A stretch of DNA of 64,000 nt from an uncultured Bdellovibrionales bacterium (GCA_903833275.1 CAILEP010000028.1:1-64000), one strand, 5' to 3'; counted from the stretch's first letter, positions 6,103-16,135 are shown. Numbers and translations: made by a program. The notes: generated by a model not told the origin, from the sequence alone.

Positions 6103-8867
6103 CTTGCCATGTTCGACAGGTTACGTCTGACTTCATCAAGAGTTGTTAACCCGATGAGGGCCATTCTAATACCGAACTCAAAGAGCGTTTCGAAGTGGTC
6201 TTCGCGCGCAATTTTCTCGAGATCCATTAGGTCGGCACCACTCAGAAGAGCATTATTCATCTGTAAGTTATTGCGCCACATCTCGAAAACTGGCAATCGA
6301 TCAAGATATCCAGTGTGATGGCACGCTTGGCAACCCCGACCATAATGCAGAACATCCGGCATCTGAATGTCACCCACCGATCTCTGTACAAATTTCTTCT
6401 CACCCAAAGTCATGGGCCGAGAAGATTCACACTTTTTGCAGATCGAGCGAATAAGCCGCTGCGAGAGAACTCCTAATAGCCCGGCCGAGAGCGTTGCGGG
6501 CGATATACCAAGTTCTCTTAATCGCGCCGGCACGTCGAGCGACGAATTTGTATGCAATGTCGAAAGAACCAAGTGCCCGGTTATTGCGGCGTCAAAAACA
6601 ATTTTGGCCGATTCGGCATCGCGAATTTCACCCACCATAATAACATCGGGGTCTTGACGTAAAACACTTCTTAGAACAAGCGAGAAATCCAAACCTTTCT
6701 TGCGATCAATTTCAACTTGATTACAGCCAATAATTTCCATCTCGACTGGCTCTTCAATCGTGACCACATTCAGGCCCACTTTATTTACCTCTTGCACCAT
6801 CGAATAAAGTGTTGAAGTTTTACCCGAACCCGTTGGGCCGGTCACAAGAAATAGTCCCTGATTTGATCGGGCAATCCCCTGCAAGAGATGAATACTACGT
6901 CGATCGGGCGCCAACATATTGAGAGGGATAATTGAGCTCTTTTGCCGTATGATTCGCAACACCATGGTTTCACCATGTTTTACCGGAAGGACAGAGGCTC
7001 GCGCCACGAAGGTCAGTTCGTTGATGTCCGTCTTTAGGTGCCCGTCTTGCGGGGTAAAGTGATTCGCGATATCCATGCCCGCCAGAATCTTCAAGCGTGA
7101 GATAATTTGCTTTGCAACGCTCGGCTGAAAGCGTTCGGCATGCTCAGCCAACTCACCATCAACGCGGTACCGAACGATAAGACCTCGCTCAAACGTTTCA
7201 AAATGAATATCACTGGCTCGCAGAGAGAGGCCCCTCAAAAAGATTTCATTCAAAACATGGGTCGGGTCAACGACGGCCTTCGAAACGTCAGCGAGATTGA
7301 GACCCTTTGTACTGCCAGCCGCGACCTTTTCGTCGGTGGCTGTGGTCGTCTGAAATTGCATTATCCAAGACTTAAATTGCAGATCGGTGATGTTTACAAT
7401 TTTCACTCTATAGTCAGAAAGATAACGCCCAATTAGACTGAGCACCGAAGCGTGATCTGTGCTGACACTGCCCAGAAGTATCTCGTTGTCGCGAATCTCG
7501 AGGGGCAGCACATGTTGTTCGGCCATTACGCCTTTTGGGATTAAATCTCTCACGGCATCAAAGCGCGGCGCCACTTCTGGTTTATAAAACTGCACCCCGG
7601 TCAAGTGATTGAGATTTTGCAATCGAGTCGCTAATATTTGCGAAAGGGGCACTGTGAACACGGGCGTCGCCACGAGCTGATCGATTACATCTGCACTAAA
7701 GGGTATGAGTACAGTGTCTTCAATGGCGCGTACATTATGCAAAAATGGCTTTTGGCTAAAATACTCGACGTCGCCAACCCATTCACCACGGCCAAGTTCA
7801 TATAGCGCGGCTTCGACTTTTGCGGCTTCGACTTCGCGAGACAATTGTAGGCTACCTGAAAGTATAAAATAGATTGTGCCGGGTGCGTCTTGCGGCCGAA
7901 CGAGAATTTCGCCGGAGGCAAGATTTCGCACCGGGATATTGTCGCGAATCTGAAATAGAACATCATCCGGAAAGTCTTTAAATAATGGCGCCGACCGCAA
8001 TGTCTCTAAAGTTGACGGCGCGACAGCCGGCTTAAAGGCAGCGACAGTTGCGCGTGGCTGAAATTTGTTTTTCGCGACGCTTTCAACGATTTCTTCAAAC
8101 ATATTTTCATCGATAAGATATGAGATGATGTGAAGGTCTTTGCCGCGACCCGTGATGTAATCGGCCAATAGCCCATTGCGCAGATCACGCATCGCCACGT
8201 AGAGCATCGAGCCTTTTGAAGCGATCGGGATCGCCCCTAAGCGTGACCACTGCCCGACCGGCAACACCTCGGTCGCCGAGCCCACCACATCGAGCAATTG
8301 ATCCGGCTTCACATAAGGCACAAAGTCAGCGCCCATTTCAAAGCTGTAAACGAGTTCGGCCAACAGTCGCGAGAGCTTTTGCGGAACTTCCGGAAAGCGC
8401 CTCAACATCTGCATAAAATGTTCACCGTGAATTCTAAATAGCTCGCAATCCTTGTAGGCGTAGGCCGACCCTGATTTGTTGGTGCCGCTGATCACAGAAA
8501 ATTCGGCAAAATGGGCACCTGATTTTAGCAGAGCCACACGTTGCACTCTTTTCTCAGTCGGAATGTAACTGACAATTTCGACAGCGCCCGTTCGCACAAA
8601 ATAGACATGGTCGTTGCGCTCGCCCTGCAAAATGATCGGGTCGCCTTGTGCGAAGGTGCAGGGCTCGATGTGGCCTGCAATAAAATTGATGGCCTCTTCA
8701 TGAGCTTCTCTAAACAAAATAGAATTTCGAAGAAGCTCGCGCGGCTCAACATGCGGAGCAATTGCCTCAACGGGCTCTGGCATCTCAATATTTTCATGAG
8801 ATGCTTCTGCTAAATTATCGTTTGCGTTGACGTTCTTGGCGGCCGACATGCTTGATACATCGGCCAC
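6099..8867 (-). CDS. GspE/PilB-family ATPase with two cNMP-binding-like and two MshEN-like domains
   Basis: This 922-aa secretion/pilus assembly ATPase has an unusual layout. A cyclic-nucleotide-binding-like fold spans about 45-178. A GspE N-terminal (MshEN-like) region follows at about 180-265, a second cNMP-like fold at about 285-420 and a second MshEN-like region at about 425-505. The type II secretion ATPase occupies 530-922. Its motifs are intact: Walker A GPTGSGKT (677-684), Asp box TIEEPVE (703-709), Walker B region DPDVIMVGEIRD (739-750), His box TGHLVLSTLHT (763-773), and a zinc tetracysteine C810/C813/C846/C849. It should power a type IV pilus or type II secretion machine. Both cNMP phosphate-binding cassettes look degenerate, so nucleotide binding there is doubtful. 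No pilus genes flank it. Confidence 0.88.
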   Translation of the reverse strand: MADVSSMSAAKNVNANDNLAEASHENIEMPEPVEAIAPHVEPRELLRNSILFREAHEEAINFIAGHIEPCTFAQGDPIILQGERNDHVYFVRTGAVEIVSYIPTEKRVQRVALLKSGAHFAEFSVISGTNKSGSAYAYKDCELFRIHGEHFMQMLRRFPEVPQKLSRLLAELVYSFEMGADFVPYVKPDQLLDVVGSATEVLPVGQWSRLGAIPIASKGSMLYVAMRDLRNGLLADYITGRGKDLHIISYLIDENMFEEIVESVAKNKFQPRATVAAFKPAVAPSTLETLRSAPLFKDFPDDVLFQIRDNIPVRNLASGEILVRPQDAPGTIYFILSGSLQLSREVEAAKVEAALYELGRGEWVGDVEYFSQKPFLHNVRAIEDTVLIPFSADVIDQLVATPVFTVPLSQILATRLQNLNHLTGVQFYKPEVAPRFDAVRDLIPKGVMAEQHVLPLEIRDNEILLGSVSTDHASVLSLIGRYLSDYRVKIVNITDLQFKSWIMQFQTTTATDEKVAAGSTKGLNLADVSKAVVDPTHVLNEIFLRGLSLRASDIHFETFERGLIVRYRVDGELAEHAERFQPSVAKQIISRLKILAGMDIANHFTPQDGHLKTDINELTFVARASVLPVKHGETMVLRIIRQKSSIIPLNMLAPDRRSIHLLQGIARSNQGLFLVTGPTGSGKTSTLYSMVQEVNKVGLNVVTIEEPVEMEIIGCNQVEIDRKKGLDFSLVLRSVLRQDPDVIMVGEIRDAESAKIVFDAAITGHLVLSTLHTNSSLDVPARLRELGISPATLSAGLLGVLSQRLIRSICKKCESSRPMTLGEKKFVQRSVGDIQMPDVLHYGRGCQACHHTGYLDRLPVFEMWRNNLQMNNALLSGADLMDLEKIAREDHFETLFEFGIRMALIGLTTLDEVRRNLSNMAS

Positions 8868-8960
8868 AAACGACCAAAAGGTGAGCTAATGCCAGCCGAT
8901 TGCCTCGTCATTAACACGATCTAGTTATTGAGCCCGACCAATCGCTAGATATATTGTCGA

Positions 8961-10043
8961 CTAAAGTTTTGCTCGTTCGTATTGAGGCGGCCAGGCGACA
9001 TTGACCTTTAACTCTCGCGCAGCCCTCAACGGCCAGTAAGGGTCTCGCAATAATTCACGGGCCAAGAAAATGACGTCAGCTGAACCTTCTTCAAGAATTT
9101 GCTCCGCCTGATGTGATTCTGTAATCATACCGACGGCACCGGTGAGAACTTGAGTGGCTTGGCGAATTTTTGCGGCGAATGAAACCTGGTAGCCGGGGCC
9201 GATGTTCATTTTGACATTCGGGATGGCCCCTCCACTTGATACGTCGATGAGGTCGACGCCTATTTTTTTTACAGCTTTTACAAACTCAATACTCTCGGCT
9301 ACCGACCACCCACCGTCGACCCAATCTGAGGCCGAAATACGCACAAAAAGCGGTAGATCGTTTGGCCAAACTTTACGAACGGCCGCGCATATTTCAATCG
9401 GCAAACGCATTCTGTTCTCGAGAGACCCACCATATTGATCATGACGATGGTTCGAAAGTGGAGATAAAAATTCGTGCAAAAGATAACCATGGGCCATATG
9501 AAGTTCAACAACCTTAAAACCAGCCCGAAGACTTCGCTCGGTGGCGGTGCGAAACTGCTCGATTAAGTTTTTGATTTGGGGCTCCGTGAGCTCAGTCGGG
9601 GTCTGATAACCCTCACCAAAGGGCAAAGCACTCGGCGCCACGGTCTGCCAGCCATTTTGCTGATCGGGGCCAATGGGTCGACCACCCTTCCATGGTAGAT
9701 CTGTCGATGCTTTTCGCCCAGCATGCGCCAGTTGAATTGCGGGCACCGCCCCTTGCTGCAATATAAATTGGTTGATTTTCTGAAAGGCCGTTACCTGTTC
9801 GTCATTGTAAATACCGAGATCACCCGCTGAAATTCGCCCGATCGGCGAAACCGCCGTGGCCTCGCACATGACCAAAGCTGCCCCGCCGACAGCCCGAGAG
9901 CCAAGGTGCACGAGATGCCATTCTGATGGCATACCTTCTAGGGCTGAGTACTGGCACATAGGCGACACGAAAATGCGGTTTTTAAAGCCTAAACTGCGTA
10001 TATTAAACGGCGAAAACAACTTAGCGACTTTAGCGGCAACCAT
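8961..10043 (-). CDS. NADH:flavin oxidoreductase, old yellow enzyme (YqjM-like)
   Basis: This 360-aa FMN-dependent ene-reductase is of the YqjM/NamA type, reducing activated C=C bonds with NAD(P)H. Seen: LFSPFNIRSLGFKNRIFVSPMCQYSA with the redox-tuning Cys30, VELHMAHGYLLHEFLSP, and SNHRHDQYGGSLENRMRLP. I choose the ATG at 10043 because GAGGG precedes it by 7 nt; an ATG at 10049 is too close to that site. It is divergent from erpA with only 48 nt between starts. Physiological substrate is unknown; xenobiotic or oxylipin enones are typical in vitro. Confidence 0.88.
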   Translation of the reverse strand: MVAAKVAKLFSPFNIRSLGFKNRIFVSPMCQYSALEGMPSEWHLVHLGSRAVGGAALVMCEATAVSPIGRISAGDLGIYNDEQVTAFQKINQFILQQGAVPAIQLAHAGRKASTDLPWKGGRPIGPDQQNGWQTVAPSALPFGEGYQTPTELTEPQIKNLIEQFRTATERSLRAGFKVVELHMAHGYLLHEFLSPLSNHRHDQYGGSLENRMRLPIEICAAVRKVWPNDLPLFVRISASDWVDGGWSVAESIEFVKAVKKIGVDLIDVSSGGAIPNVKMNIGPGYQVSFAAKIRQATQVLTGAVGMITESHQAEQILEEGSADVIFLARELLRDPYWPLRAARELKVNVAWPPQYERAKL

Positions 10044-10055
10044 TCTCATACCCTC

Positions 10056-10085
10056 TTGGCAACGAAATGCGTTTTATGTTACACT
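10056..10085 (+). promoter_or_regulatory. Candidate leaderless erpA promoter
   Basis: TTGGCA (10056-10061), an 18-nt spacer and TACACT (10080-10085) are followed after 6 nt by erpA's ATG at 10092, with no Shine-Dalgarno sequence. Transcription would start at or next to the A of the ATG. Confidence 0.45.
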
Positions 10086-10091
10086 GACCCC

Positions 10092-10418
10092 ATGATTCAA
10101 GTCACCGAAAACGCATCTAAAAAAATCATCCTTTTAAAGACCGAAGACGGCGCTTCTGAGCAAGCCTTCTTGCGCGTAAAAGTTAAGCGCGGTGGTTGCT
10201 CGGGTTTTTCTTATAAAATGGAATTCGACACCGCTCTTACCGATAAAGATAAAGTCTATGAATCAAACGGCGCCAAAGTTGTCATTGATGACCAGAGCCT
10301 CTTGTATCTTATCGGCATGACGCTCGATTTTGAAGGCGGCTTAAACGGTAAAGGTTTTATTTTTCAAAACCCCAATGCCACAAAGTCTTGCGGCTGCGGC
10401 TCTAGCTTCGCTGTTTAG
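10092..10418 (+). CDS. erpA: HesB/IscA-family iron-sulfur cluster insertion protein
   Basis: The 108-aa A-type carrier delivers Fe-S clusters to apoproteins. Three conserved cysteines are present: Cys36 in KRGGCSGFSY, and Cys100 and Cys102 in the C-terminal SCGCGSSF. Length is normal. I use the ATG at 10092 (MIQVTENASKKI), which fits the family N-terminus; the upstream in-frame extension is non-homologous. There are no isc/suf genes beside it. ErpA, SufA and IscA are hard to separate by sequence; erpA is the likeliest for a lone gene. Confidence 0.88.
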   Translation: MIQVTENASKKIILLKTEDGASEQAFLRVKVKRGGCSGFSYKMEFDTALTDKDKVYESNGAKVVIDDQSLLYLIGMTLDFEGGLNGKGFIFQNPNATKSCGCGSSFAV

Positions 10419-10446
10419 ATCTTTAGAAAATAGACCAATTCATTGC

Positions 10447-12546
10447 CTATTTGATTTTCAACTTTTTTAAAAACGCCTCGTTGTTCGGTTGGCGGTCTAA
10501 AAATTCAGCCAATATATCAATGGCATCGAGCATATCGCCCTGCTCAAGAATCGTAGCGCGGTATTTCTCGCCCGTTGTCGAATTCAAAAGCCCCTCCTTC
10601 TGAAAGGCCGTAAACATATCGGCAGCAAAAACCTCAGACCAAATATAACCATAGTAGCCGGCGTCGTAGCCGCCCATCAAATGACCAAAGCCCGCGCAAA
10701 AATGCGAACCGTCAATGACCGAAAAGGTCATGACGTCTTTGTGAATTCGCTTATAAGTTTCATTAACATCAACCGGCCCAGTCGCCGTATGCATCGCCAT
10801 GTCAGTTAAACCCAAACTCAACTGTCTCGAGTAGAAATAACCTTTATTGAAATCACGGGTCGCTACGATTTTTGCGATGAGATCATCTGGCATCTTCTGT
10901 TTCGGGTCTGAATAAAGACCCGAAACTTTTTTAAGTATCATTGGGTCCCAGACCCAATTCTCAAGCATTTGACTTGGCGCTTCGACAAAGTCTTGCGCCA
11001 CTGCTGAACCAGATAAAAATCCAAATGGGGCACGAGTCAAAGTCTGATGCATAATGTGCCCGAATTCGTGAAACACCGTCTCTAACTCGTCATGAGTTAA
11101 CAGCGAGGGCCTCCCGTTCGCGGGGGGCGTAAAATTCGCCACAATCGCTGACACCGGCTGAACATAACTGCCGTTTTTTAACAAGCGCCCTAAAATAATC
11201 GGAAAAGCCGCCGCGTGGCCATACTTGCCCTCTCGTGGCATAAAATCGGTATAAAAATAACCTACGATCTGCTTCGATTCGCGGTCCCGAATCGAATAGA
11301 GCTTCACCTCAGGGCCCCAAACGCGAGCGTCTTTTATCTCTTCGAATTTAACTGAAAGAAGTGTTGAGTAAACCTCAAATAACCCGGCCATCACTGTTTC
11401 TTTCGGAAGGTAGTCACGAACCACTTCTTCGTCGAGTGAATAGTCGGTCTTTTTGACTTGGTTTTCAAAATAACGAATATCCCAAGCCTTTAACTCTTTT
11501 GCATTGGCATCTTCTAGCTTCTTTTTAGCCTCTAACAAAATCGCCAAATCACTTACCAATCTCGGCTTCATTTTTTGTTTTAAATCGACCAAAAAGGCAT
11601 TCACTTGATTCGAATTATTGGCCATGTTGCCTTTAATTCGATAGTCAGCCCAAACCTTATAGCCCAATTTTTTTGCGATTTTCTCTCGAAGCACTACGGC
11701 CTTTTCAAGAAGCAACGTGTTGCCCTTGGCCGCAATATTCTCGCGCGCCGAGTGCATCTTTCGCCGAGTCTCGCCACTCTTGGCATTTTCCATTACTTGA
11801 AGGTAATCCGTAATTTTAGTCGTAACAATATAACGCCCGTCGGCCGCCTTCTTTAAGCGACTGATAAAAGCGGCCGGCATCCCGGTCAGTTCTGATTCAG
11901 TGAGTTCAATTGTCGTGGTGTCTTCATTTAAGTTTTTGGTGAATTGCGCTTCGACCCCAACCAGTTCTGATTTCATCTCGCGATACTCAGTCAAGTCGGG
12001 CCCACTTAGGGTCATGCCATTCTTTTCAAAGTTGCGCTTAAATTCAGATACAATTCGATCTTCATCTGGGTTTTGTGTGGGTGTTGCGACTACCACTTCA
12101 TAAAGATTTTTACGGGTGAACATATCGATCAGTGCTCGATTGTATTTTTCTTCGCACTGACTGCCCTCAGCCCGCACCTTTTCATTTTGGTTCACATACC
12201 CCATAAACGAGAGCGGTGTCGTTTCGTCCGTTACTTCTGCGTAGACCCGATCAAGATCAAAGGCATTTTTGACTTCGCGCTCAAGACGATCCGAAAACTT
12301 CGAGATCGCCTTGTCGCAAAGAGTCTTTAATTCACCCGGCTCATAACTAACCCTAATGAGTGGCGTGCTCGAATACGATCGCCCAAGATCGCCGCCGGCA
12401 GCGCTAACAAGCTTGCCATCGCCCTGTCTATCGAGCGCATGTTGGGCGCAAGAGACCATCGCGCCGGCAATAACAAAAAGAGCCAAATAACGAACATTAT
12501 TAAAGCAAATTTTCGAATGCAAAGAACCGTCTGTTAGTTTTTTCAT
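10447..12546 (-). CDS. M3-family zinc oligopeptidase, lipoprotein
   Basis: This 699-aa thimet-oligopeptidase-like enzyme has HEFGH at 493-497 in VFHEFGHIMHQTLTRAPFGFLSG and the downstream EAPSQMLENWVWD segment with the third zinc ligand. The start at 12546 gives MKKLTDGS followed by a hydrophobic stretch and the lipobox AMVSC, so the enzyme is exported and lipidated, unlike cytosolic PrlC/Dcp types. It probably trims short peptides in the periplasm. The alternative start at 12594 would add 16 residues ahead of the signal peptide. It is divergent from an SDR gene, with the two possible starts abutting as CATATG. Well supported. Confidence 0.88.
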   Translation of the reverse strand: MKKLTDGSLHSKICFNNVRYLALFVIAGAMVSCAQHALDRQGDGKLVSAAGGDLGRSYSSTPLIRVSYEPGELKTLCDKAISKFSDRLEREVKNAFDLDRVYAEVTDETTPLSFMGYVNQNEKVRAEGSQCEEKYNRALIDMFTRKNLYEVVVATPTQNPDEDRIVSEFKRNFEKNGMTLSGPDLTEYREMKSELVGVEAQFTKNLNEDTTTIELTESELTGMPAAFISRLKKAADGRYIVTTKITDYLQVMENAKSGETRRKMHSARENIAAKGNTLLLEKAVVLREKIAKKLGYKVWADYRIKGNMANNSNQVNAFLVDLKQKMKPRLVSDLAILLEAKKKLEDANAKELKAWDIRYFENQVKKTDYSLDEEVVRDYLPKETVMAGLFEVYSTLLSVKFEEIKDARVWGPEVKLYSIRDRESKQIVGYFYTDFMPREGKYGHAAAFPIILGRLLKNGSYVQPVSAIVANFTPPANGRPSLLTHDELETVFHEFGHIMHQTLTRAPFGFLSGSAVAQDFVEAPSQMLENWVWDPMILKKVSGLYSDPKQKMPDDLIAKIVATRDFNKGYFYSRQLSLGLTDMAMHTATGPVDVNETYKRIHKDVMTFSVIDGSHFCAGFGHLMGGYDAGYYGYIWSEVFAADMFTAFQKEGLLNSTTGEKYRATILEQGDMLDAIDILAEFLDRQPNNEAFLKKLKIK

Positions 12547-12594
12547 TGCTAAATGATTGACCATCAACTGCGAGAGGTCAACAATCTGAAACAT

Positions 12595-13293
12595 ATGAAT
12601 TACCTCATCACCGGCGCCGGGCGCGGCATTGGCCTAGAACTCACCTTATTTGCTCTTGAAAATGGCCATAGTGTCATAACACTGGTTCGCGAACCCAATA
12701 ATGCCCGAAGCCTCGCTCAGGCCAAGAAAGAGTACGGCGACAAACTCTCCGTTTTCAAATGCGATATTGCCGACCCAGAAAGCCTCGCTCAAGCCCATAG
12801 CCAAGCCCACGAGCTGCTCGGCGATTTCACTCTCGATGTGCTCATCAATAATGCCGGGGTTTTACTAGATGATGAAGAACGCTTTGACCAACTTCCGCTC
12901 GAGAAAGTGATTAATTCTCTACATGTGAATGCCGTCGGCCCCGTGTCTGTGACTCAGGCCTTTTTGCCCAATCTCAATAAATCAGCGTCCGCCAAACTGG
13001 TTAACATCACGAGCCAAATGGGCTCCATCGCTGACAATGCCTCTGGCGGCTATTATGGGTACCGAATGTCAAAGGCCGCTCTCAATATGTTTGCGAAATC
13101 CTTCGCGGTCGATCATCCCAAAATTATAACTCTGCTCATCCACCCGGGTTGGGTTCGAACCGACATGGGCGGAGCCCAAGCCCCGCTCTTGCCTCGCGAA
13201 TCGGCCCGTGGAGTCTTTAAAGTCATTTCAGAAGCCACTAAAAATGAAACCGGTCGCTTTTTCGATTATAAGGGCAAAGAACTGCCCTGGTGA
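12595..13293 (+). CDS. Short-chain dehydrogenase/reductase
   Basis: This 232-aa Rossmann-fold NAD(P)-dependent oxidoreductase has TGAGRGIG (6-13), NNAG (85-88), Ser143, and the catalytic Tyr156-x3-Lys160 in YYGYRMSKAALN. HPGWVRTDMGG follows. It resembles the C-factor (CsgA)-like / YwfD-like single-domain SDRs. I start at MNYLITG by homology; an in-frame start at 12553 is possible and would overlap the M3 peptidase's start region. There is no clear Shine-Dalgarno sequence at either. The substrate is unknown. Confidence 0.82.
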   Translation: MNYLITGAGRGIGLELTLFALENGHSVITLVREPNNARSLAQAKKEYGDKLSVFKCDIADPESLAQAHSQAHELLGDFTLDVLINNAGVLLDDEERFDQLPLEKVINSLHVNAVGPVSVTQAFLPNLNKSASAKLVNITSQMGSIADNASGGYYGYRMSKAALNMFAKSFAVDHPKIITLLIHPGWVRTDMGGAQAPLLPRESARGVFKVISEATKNETGRFFDYKGKELPW

Positions 13294-13308
13294 TGGCGCC
13301 CTTGTCCA

Positions 13309-14127
13309 CTAGCCGGCAAATTCGGCAAAAACTTCAGCCCATTTATCCTGCAAAAGAAGATGGCCATTGTGATCAATTTTAATCTGATCTTTCGGTCTAA
13401 TTTTGGCGATAAATTTCTCGTAATTTTCGGTATCAAAAAGCGAATCATGAGAAGAATAGTAGACTCGATCTATCGATTGGTCCGTAAGAGATGCAAGTCT
13501 CTCAAACCATTGAGCCCAATTCTCGCGCTGCTCAATCCACAAAAATCGCTCCATCGCTTTTTCAACTAACAAAAGTTTACGCTCATTGAAATGATGGATC
13601 TCGTGTTGGCCTGTGGCGCCGATGCGAAAAACTCGGGCCGCCTCAACTAAATTTTCGTGCCCTTCTGCTGAACGCATGTACTCAACCATGTCTCGACCCG
13701 CCTTGAGTGCGAAAAGCAAATCCTGGATCTTTTTATTTTGCACAGAAGCCAACGGGTCAAACGGCATCGGGTTTAAAAGCCAATGACGTGAAACATTGAG
13801 GTGAGTAAACGCCCGCAGAGCAAGCGAAAGTGTGCCGCCGTAACTTTGGCCAAGCATATGAAGTTTCTTTGGCCGATGTACGTCCCAGATCTGCTGAGTA
13901 AAAAGCGCCAAAATCTCAATCTGCCTTGAGAAAGTTTTCGGCCATTGTGAGCCAATAAAATACTTTAAATTCGGGATTATCACTTTGGCGTGTCGACCTA
14001 GCATCGGTGCGACGTCTTGAAAATCAGCGGGCCCACCGCCAAAACCATGCCAACATAGAAACACATTCTCGCCCTGCCCGTGGACTCGATAGCGAATTTC
14101 GACTCCGTCACATTTGAAAACATTCAC
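13309..14127 (-). CDS. Alpha/beta-hydrolase
   Basis: The 272-aa alpha/beta-hydrolase-fold protein has an oxyanion-hole segment WHGFGGGPADF (about 26-36), nucleophile Ser95 in GQSYGG, and the presumed catalytic His256 in DHNGHLLL. There is no signal peptide, so it is cytosolic. It lies 2 nt downstream of the tailed ferredoxin's stop, so it is probably the last gene of the rny-tyrS-ferredoxin unit. Substrate unknown; esterase or small-molecule hydrolase. Confidence 0.78.
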   Translation of the reverse strand: MNVFKCDGVEIRYRVHGQGENVFLCWHGFGGGPADFQDVAPMLGRHAKVIIPNLKYFIGSQWPKTFSRQIEILALFTQQIWDVHRPKKLHMLGQSYGGTLSLALRAFTHLNVSRHWLLNPMPFDPLASVQNKKIQDLLFALKAGRDMVEYMRSAEGHENLVEAARVFRIGATGQHEIHHFNERKLLLVEKAMERFLWIEQRENWAQWFERLASLTDQSIDRVYYSSHDSLFDTENYEKFIAKIRPKDQIKIDHNGHLLLQDKWAEVFAEFAG

Positions 14128-14129
14128 GA

Positions 14130-14912
14130 CTATGATCGTCTCGGGTTTCGGTCACGATCATTATTGGATGGTTGAGATTGACCTGCTGGTTCGCTCTGTG
14201 GTCGCGGTTGACCTTGCTGCGATTGACCTTGTTGGGGATGTCCCTGTCGCGGTTGGCCCTGCTGCGATTGGCCTTGTCGCTGCTGTGGTCGTTGGCCACC
14301 TCGGTTATCACCGCCATCACGACCGCGATTATTTCGCCCGCCACCTCGGCCGTCGCCTCGCCCACCGCCACGATTTTCGCCTCGATCATTGCGACCGCCG
14401 CGCTGCTGTTGGCCTGAGCGCTGATCTGAACGTTGGTCTGAACGTTGATCTGAACGTTGATTTTGGCGGCCGCCCTGACGATCGTTTGCATTCTCGGCAG
14501 GCGCTTCACTCACTAATTTCTTTAGCTCAAGATCTTGCTCTATCAAATTGCCACTAACGGCATGCGAAACTTCAACTTCAGTTTTTTTGCTGCCCTGAGG
14601 GCGGCGGGGGCCCTGATTCTGTTTCGCAACTTGCTCCGTGAGGTCAATCGTTACGTCACCAAAACATCTTAGCTGGCACGACAAACGCCGTTGATCAATA
14701 AAATGCCCGGTGCCGATCAGACCAAGTTCTTTAGCGCTTGGAGGCAATACATTTTCTTCGCCTTCGATAACCCGCACTCGACATTCGGCACACGATGGCA
14801 AGCCATTGCAAATCGACTTAATGAAAACGTTGTTTTTATGAGCGAGATCGAGCACCGATTGGCCAGCCCCAATATCAAACTCAACATTTTGCGGAACAAA
14901 TTTTACTTTCAT
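14130..14912 (-). CDS. 2Fe-2S ferredoxin with long Arg/Gly/Gln-rich tail
   Basis: The 260-aa protein begins with a plant/adrenodoxin-type 2Fe-2S domain (1-95), with ligands Cys35, Cys41, Cys44 and Cys79 in [14 protein letters not shown] and LSCQ. After a Lys/Glu linker (100-140) comes a disordered tail (141-260) of RSDQ repeats, then RGG/GRGG blocks, then a QGQ/QPR-rich segment. RGG tracts typically bind RNA or promote condensation, so this may be an RNA- or ribonucleoprotein-associated electron carrier (inference). The ATG at 14912 overlaps tyrS's stop, and tyrS overlaps rny. The tail composition is unlike any neighbour. The ferredoxin assignment is firm; the role of the tail is unknown. Confidence 0.85.
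   Translation of the reverse strand: MKVKFVPQNVEFDIGAGQSVLDLAHKNNVFIKSICNGLPSCAECRVRVIEGEENVLPPSAKELGLIGTGHFIDQRRLSCQLRCFGDVTIDLTEQVAKQNQGPRRPQGSKKTEVEVSHAVSGNLIEQDLELKKLVSEAPAENANDRQGGRQNQRSDQRSDQRSDQRSGQQQRGGRNDRGENRGGGRGDGRGGGRNNRGRDGGDNRGGQRPQQRQGQSQQGQPRQGHPQQGQSQQGQPRPQSEPAGQSQPSNNDRDRNPRRS
14419..14466. repeat. 12-bp tandem repeat encoding RSDQ units
   Basis: Four adjacent 12-nt units (14419, 14431, 14443, 14455; the last diverged) encode the RSDQ-like repeats of the ferredoxin tail. A second, less regular Gln-rich repeat block lies at about 14190-14290. Copy number could vary by slippage. Confidence 0.75.
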
Positions 14913-16135
14913 CGCACTACAACTTTCGCAAATTTCTTTTTGCCTGAGCGAACGATCCACTCATCGCCCTTTTTTAAATCTATAGCGAGTCGCGCATCAG
15001 TGACCTTTTCGCCCTTGATCTCGACGGCTCGCCCCTCAATCGCACGCTTCGCTTCGCCATTCGAAGCGGCAAGACCCACTTTAACCAGCAGATGACAAAC
15101 GCCGAGATTCGACTCTTCTTTCATTTCAAATTCAGGGATAACATCGGGCAGCCCACCGCCGCTAAAAACGCGGTGAAATTCTTCTTCGGCCTTATTGGCT
15201 TCAGCCAAAGAATGAAATCTTGTAACCAGGGTTTTGGCCAGGCCGATCTTTACGTCACGTGGGTGTTTTTTGCCGCTCGCCAGATCGCTTTTCAGCTGGT
15301 TCAGTTCGTCGGTTGTCACATCGGTCAATAGCTCATAGTAACGCACCATCAGTTCGTCACTGACCCTCATGGTTTTGCCGAACATGTCTTTGGGGTTTTC
15401 TTCAACAGCAATATAGTTATTCAGACTTTTCGACATCTTCTGCACGCCATCGAGCCCCTCGAGAATCGGCGTCGTCATTATACATTGGCTTGGTACGCCG
15501 TAAGACTTCTGAATCTCACGCCCGACCAAAAGATTAAACCGCTGGTCGGTCCCGCCCATTTCAACGTCGGCCTTGAGCGCCACCGAATCGTAGCCCTGCA
15601 CCAAGGGATATAAAAATTCATGAATCGAAATCGGAGTTTGGTCGCGAAATCTTTTCGAAAAATCATCGCGCTCAAGCATGCGGGCCAAAGTGTATTGTGA
15701 GGACAATTTAACAAAATCCGCTGCGTTGAATTTCTTCATCCAGTGCGAATTGTAAGCCACTTCTGTTTTTTCAGCGTCCAAGATTTTATAAACCTGCCCC
15801 GCATAGGTCTTGGCATTCTCAACACACTCTTCTTCGGTCAAAGCCGGCCGAGTCTGATTTTTGCCAGTGGGGTCGCCAATCATGGCGGTAAAATCGCCAA
15901 TTAAAAAGATCACGTGATGACCCAACAGTTGAAATTGGCGCATTTTATTTAACAACACCGTGTGCCCGATATGCAAATCGGGCCGAGACGGGTCAAAGCC
16001 GGCTTTGATTCTTAACGGCTTCTTCTTCTGTACCGAATCTTTCAATTTGGCCAACAGCTCACCTTCAGAAACGAGGTCGACAACCCCTTTCTTCAACTCG
16101 CGCAGTTGATCTTCAGGTGGCCGAAAATGGCTCAT
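14909..16135 (-). CDS. tyrS: Tyrosyl-tRNA synthetase
   Basis: This class I synthetase of 408 aa charges tRNA-Tyr. Visible are HIGH at 55-58 ([11 protein letters not shown]), KMSKS at 233-237 and a C-terminal S4-type RNA-binding domain (about 345-405). The pattern fits the TyrZ-like bacterial subgroup. It overlaps rny by 4 nt upstream and the ferredoxin gene by 3 nt downstream, so expression is coupled. No T-box-like leader was seen. Confidence 0.94.
   Translation of the reverse strand: MSHFRPPEDQLRELKKGVVDLVSEGELLAKLKDSVQKKKPLRIKAGFDPSRPDLHIGHTVLLNKMRQFQLLGHHVIFLIGDFTAMIGDPTGKNQTRPALTEEECVENAKTYAGQVYKILDAEKTEVAYNSHWMKKFNAADFVKLSSQYTLARMLERDDFSKRFRDQTPISIHEFLYPLVQGYDSVALKADVEMGGTDQRFNLLVGREIQKSYGVPSQCIMTTPILEGLDGVQKMSKSLNNYIAVEENPKDMFGKTMRVSDELMVRYYELLTDVTTDELNQLKSDLASGKKHPRDVKIGLAKTLVTRFHSLAEANKAEEEFHRVFSGGGLPDVIPEFEMKEESNLGVCHLLVKVGLAASNGEAKRAIEGRAVEIKGEKVTDARLAIDLKKGDEWIVRSGKKKFAKVVVR

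Noticed and set aside
13140-13170. tRNA T-loop-like GGTTCGAAC sequence
   Set aside because: It lies inside the SDR coding region (HPGWVRTDMGG); no acceptor or anticodon stems surround it.
14108-14557. Alternative frames over the ferredoxin tail (both strands)
   Set aside because: Repetitive GC-rich DNA keeps all frames open; the ferredoxin frame is continuous with a conserved Cys-containing domain, while the others have no homology-like features.
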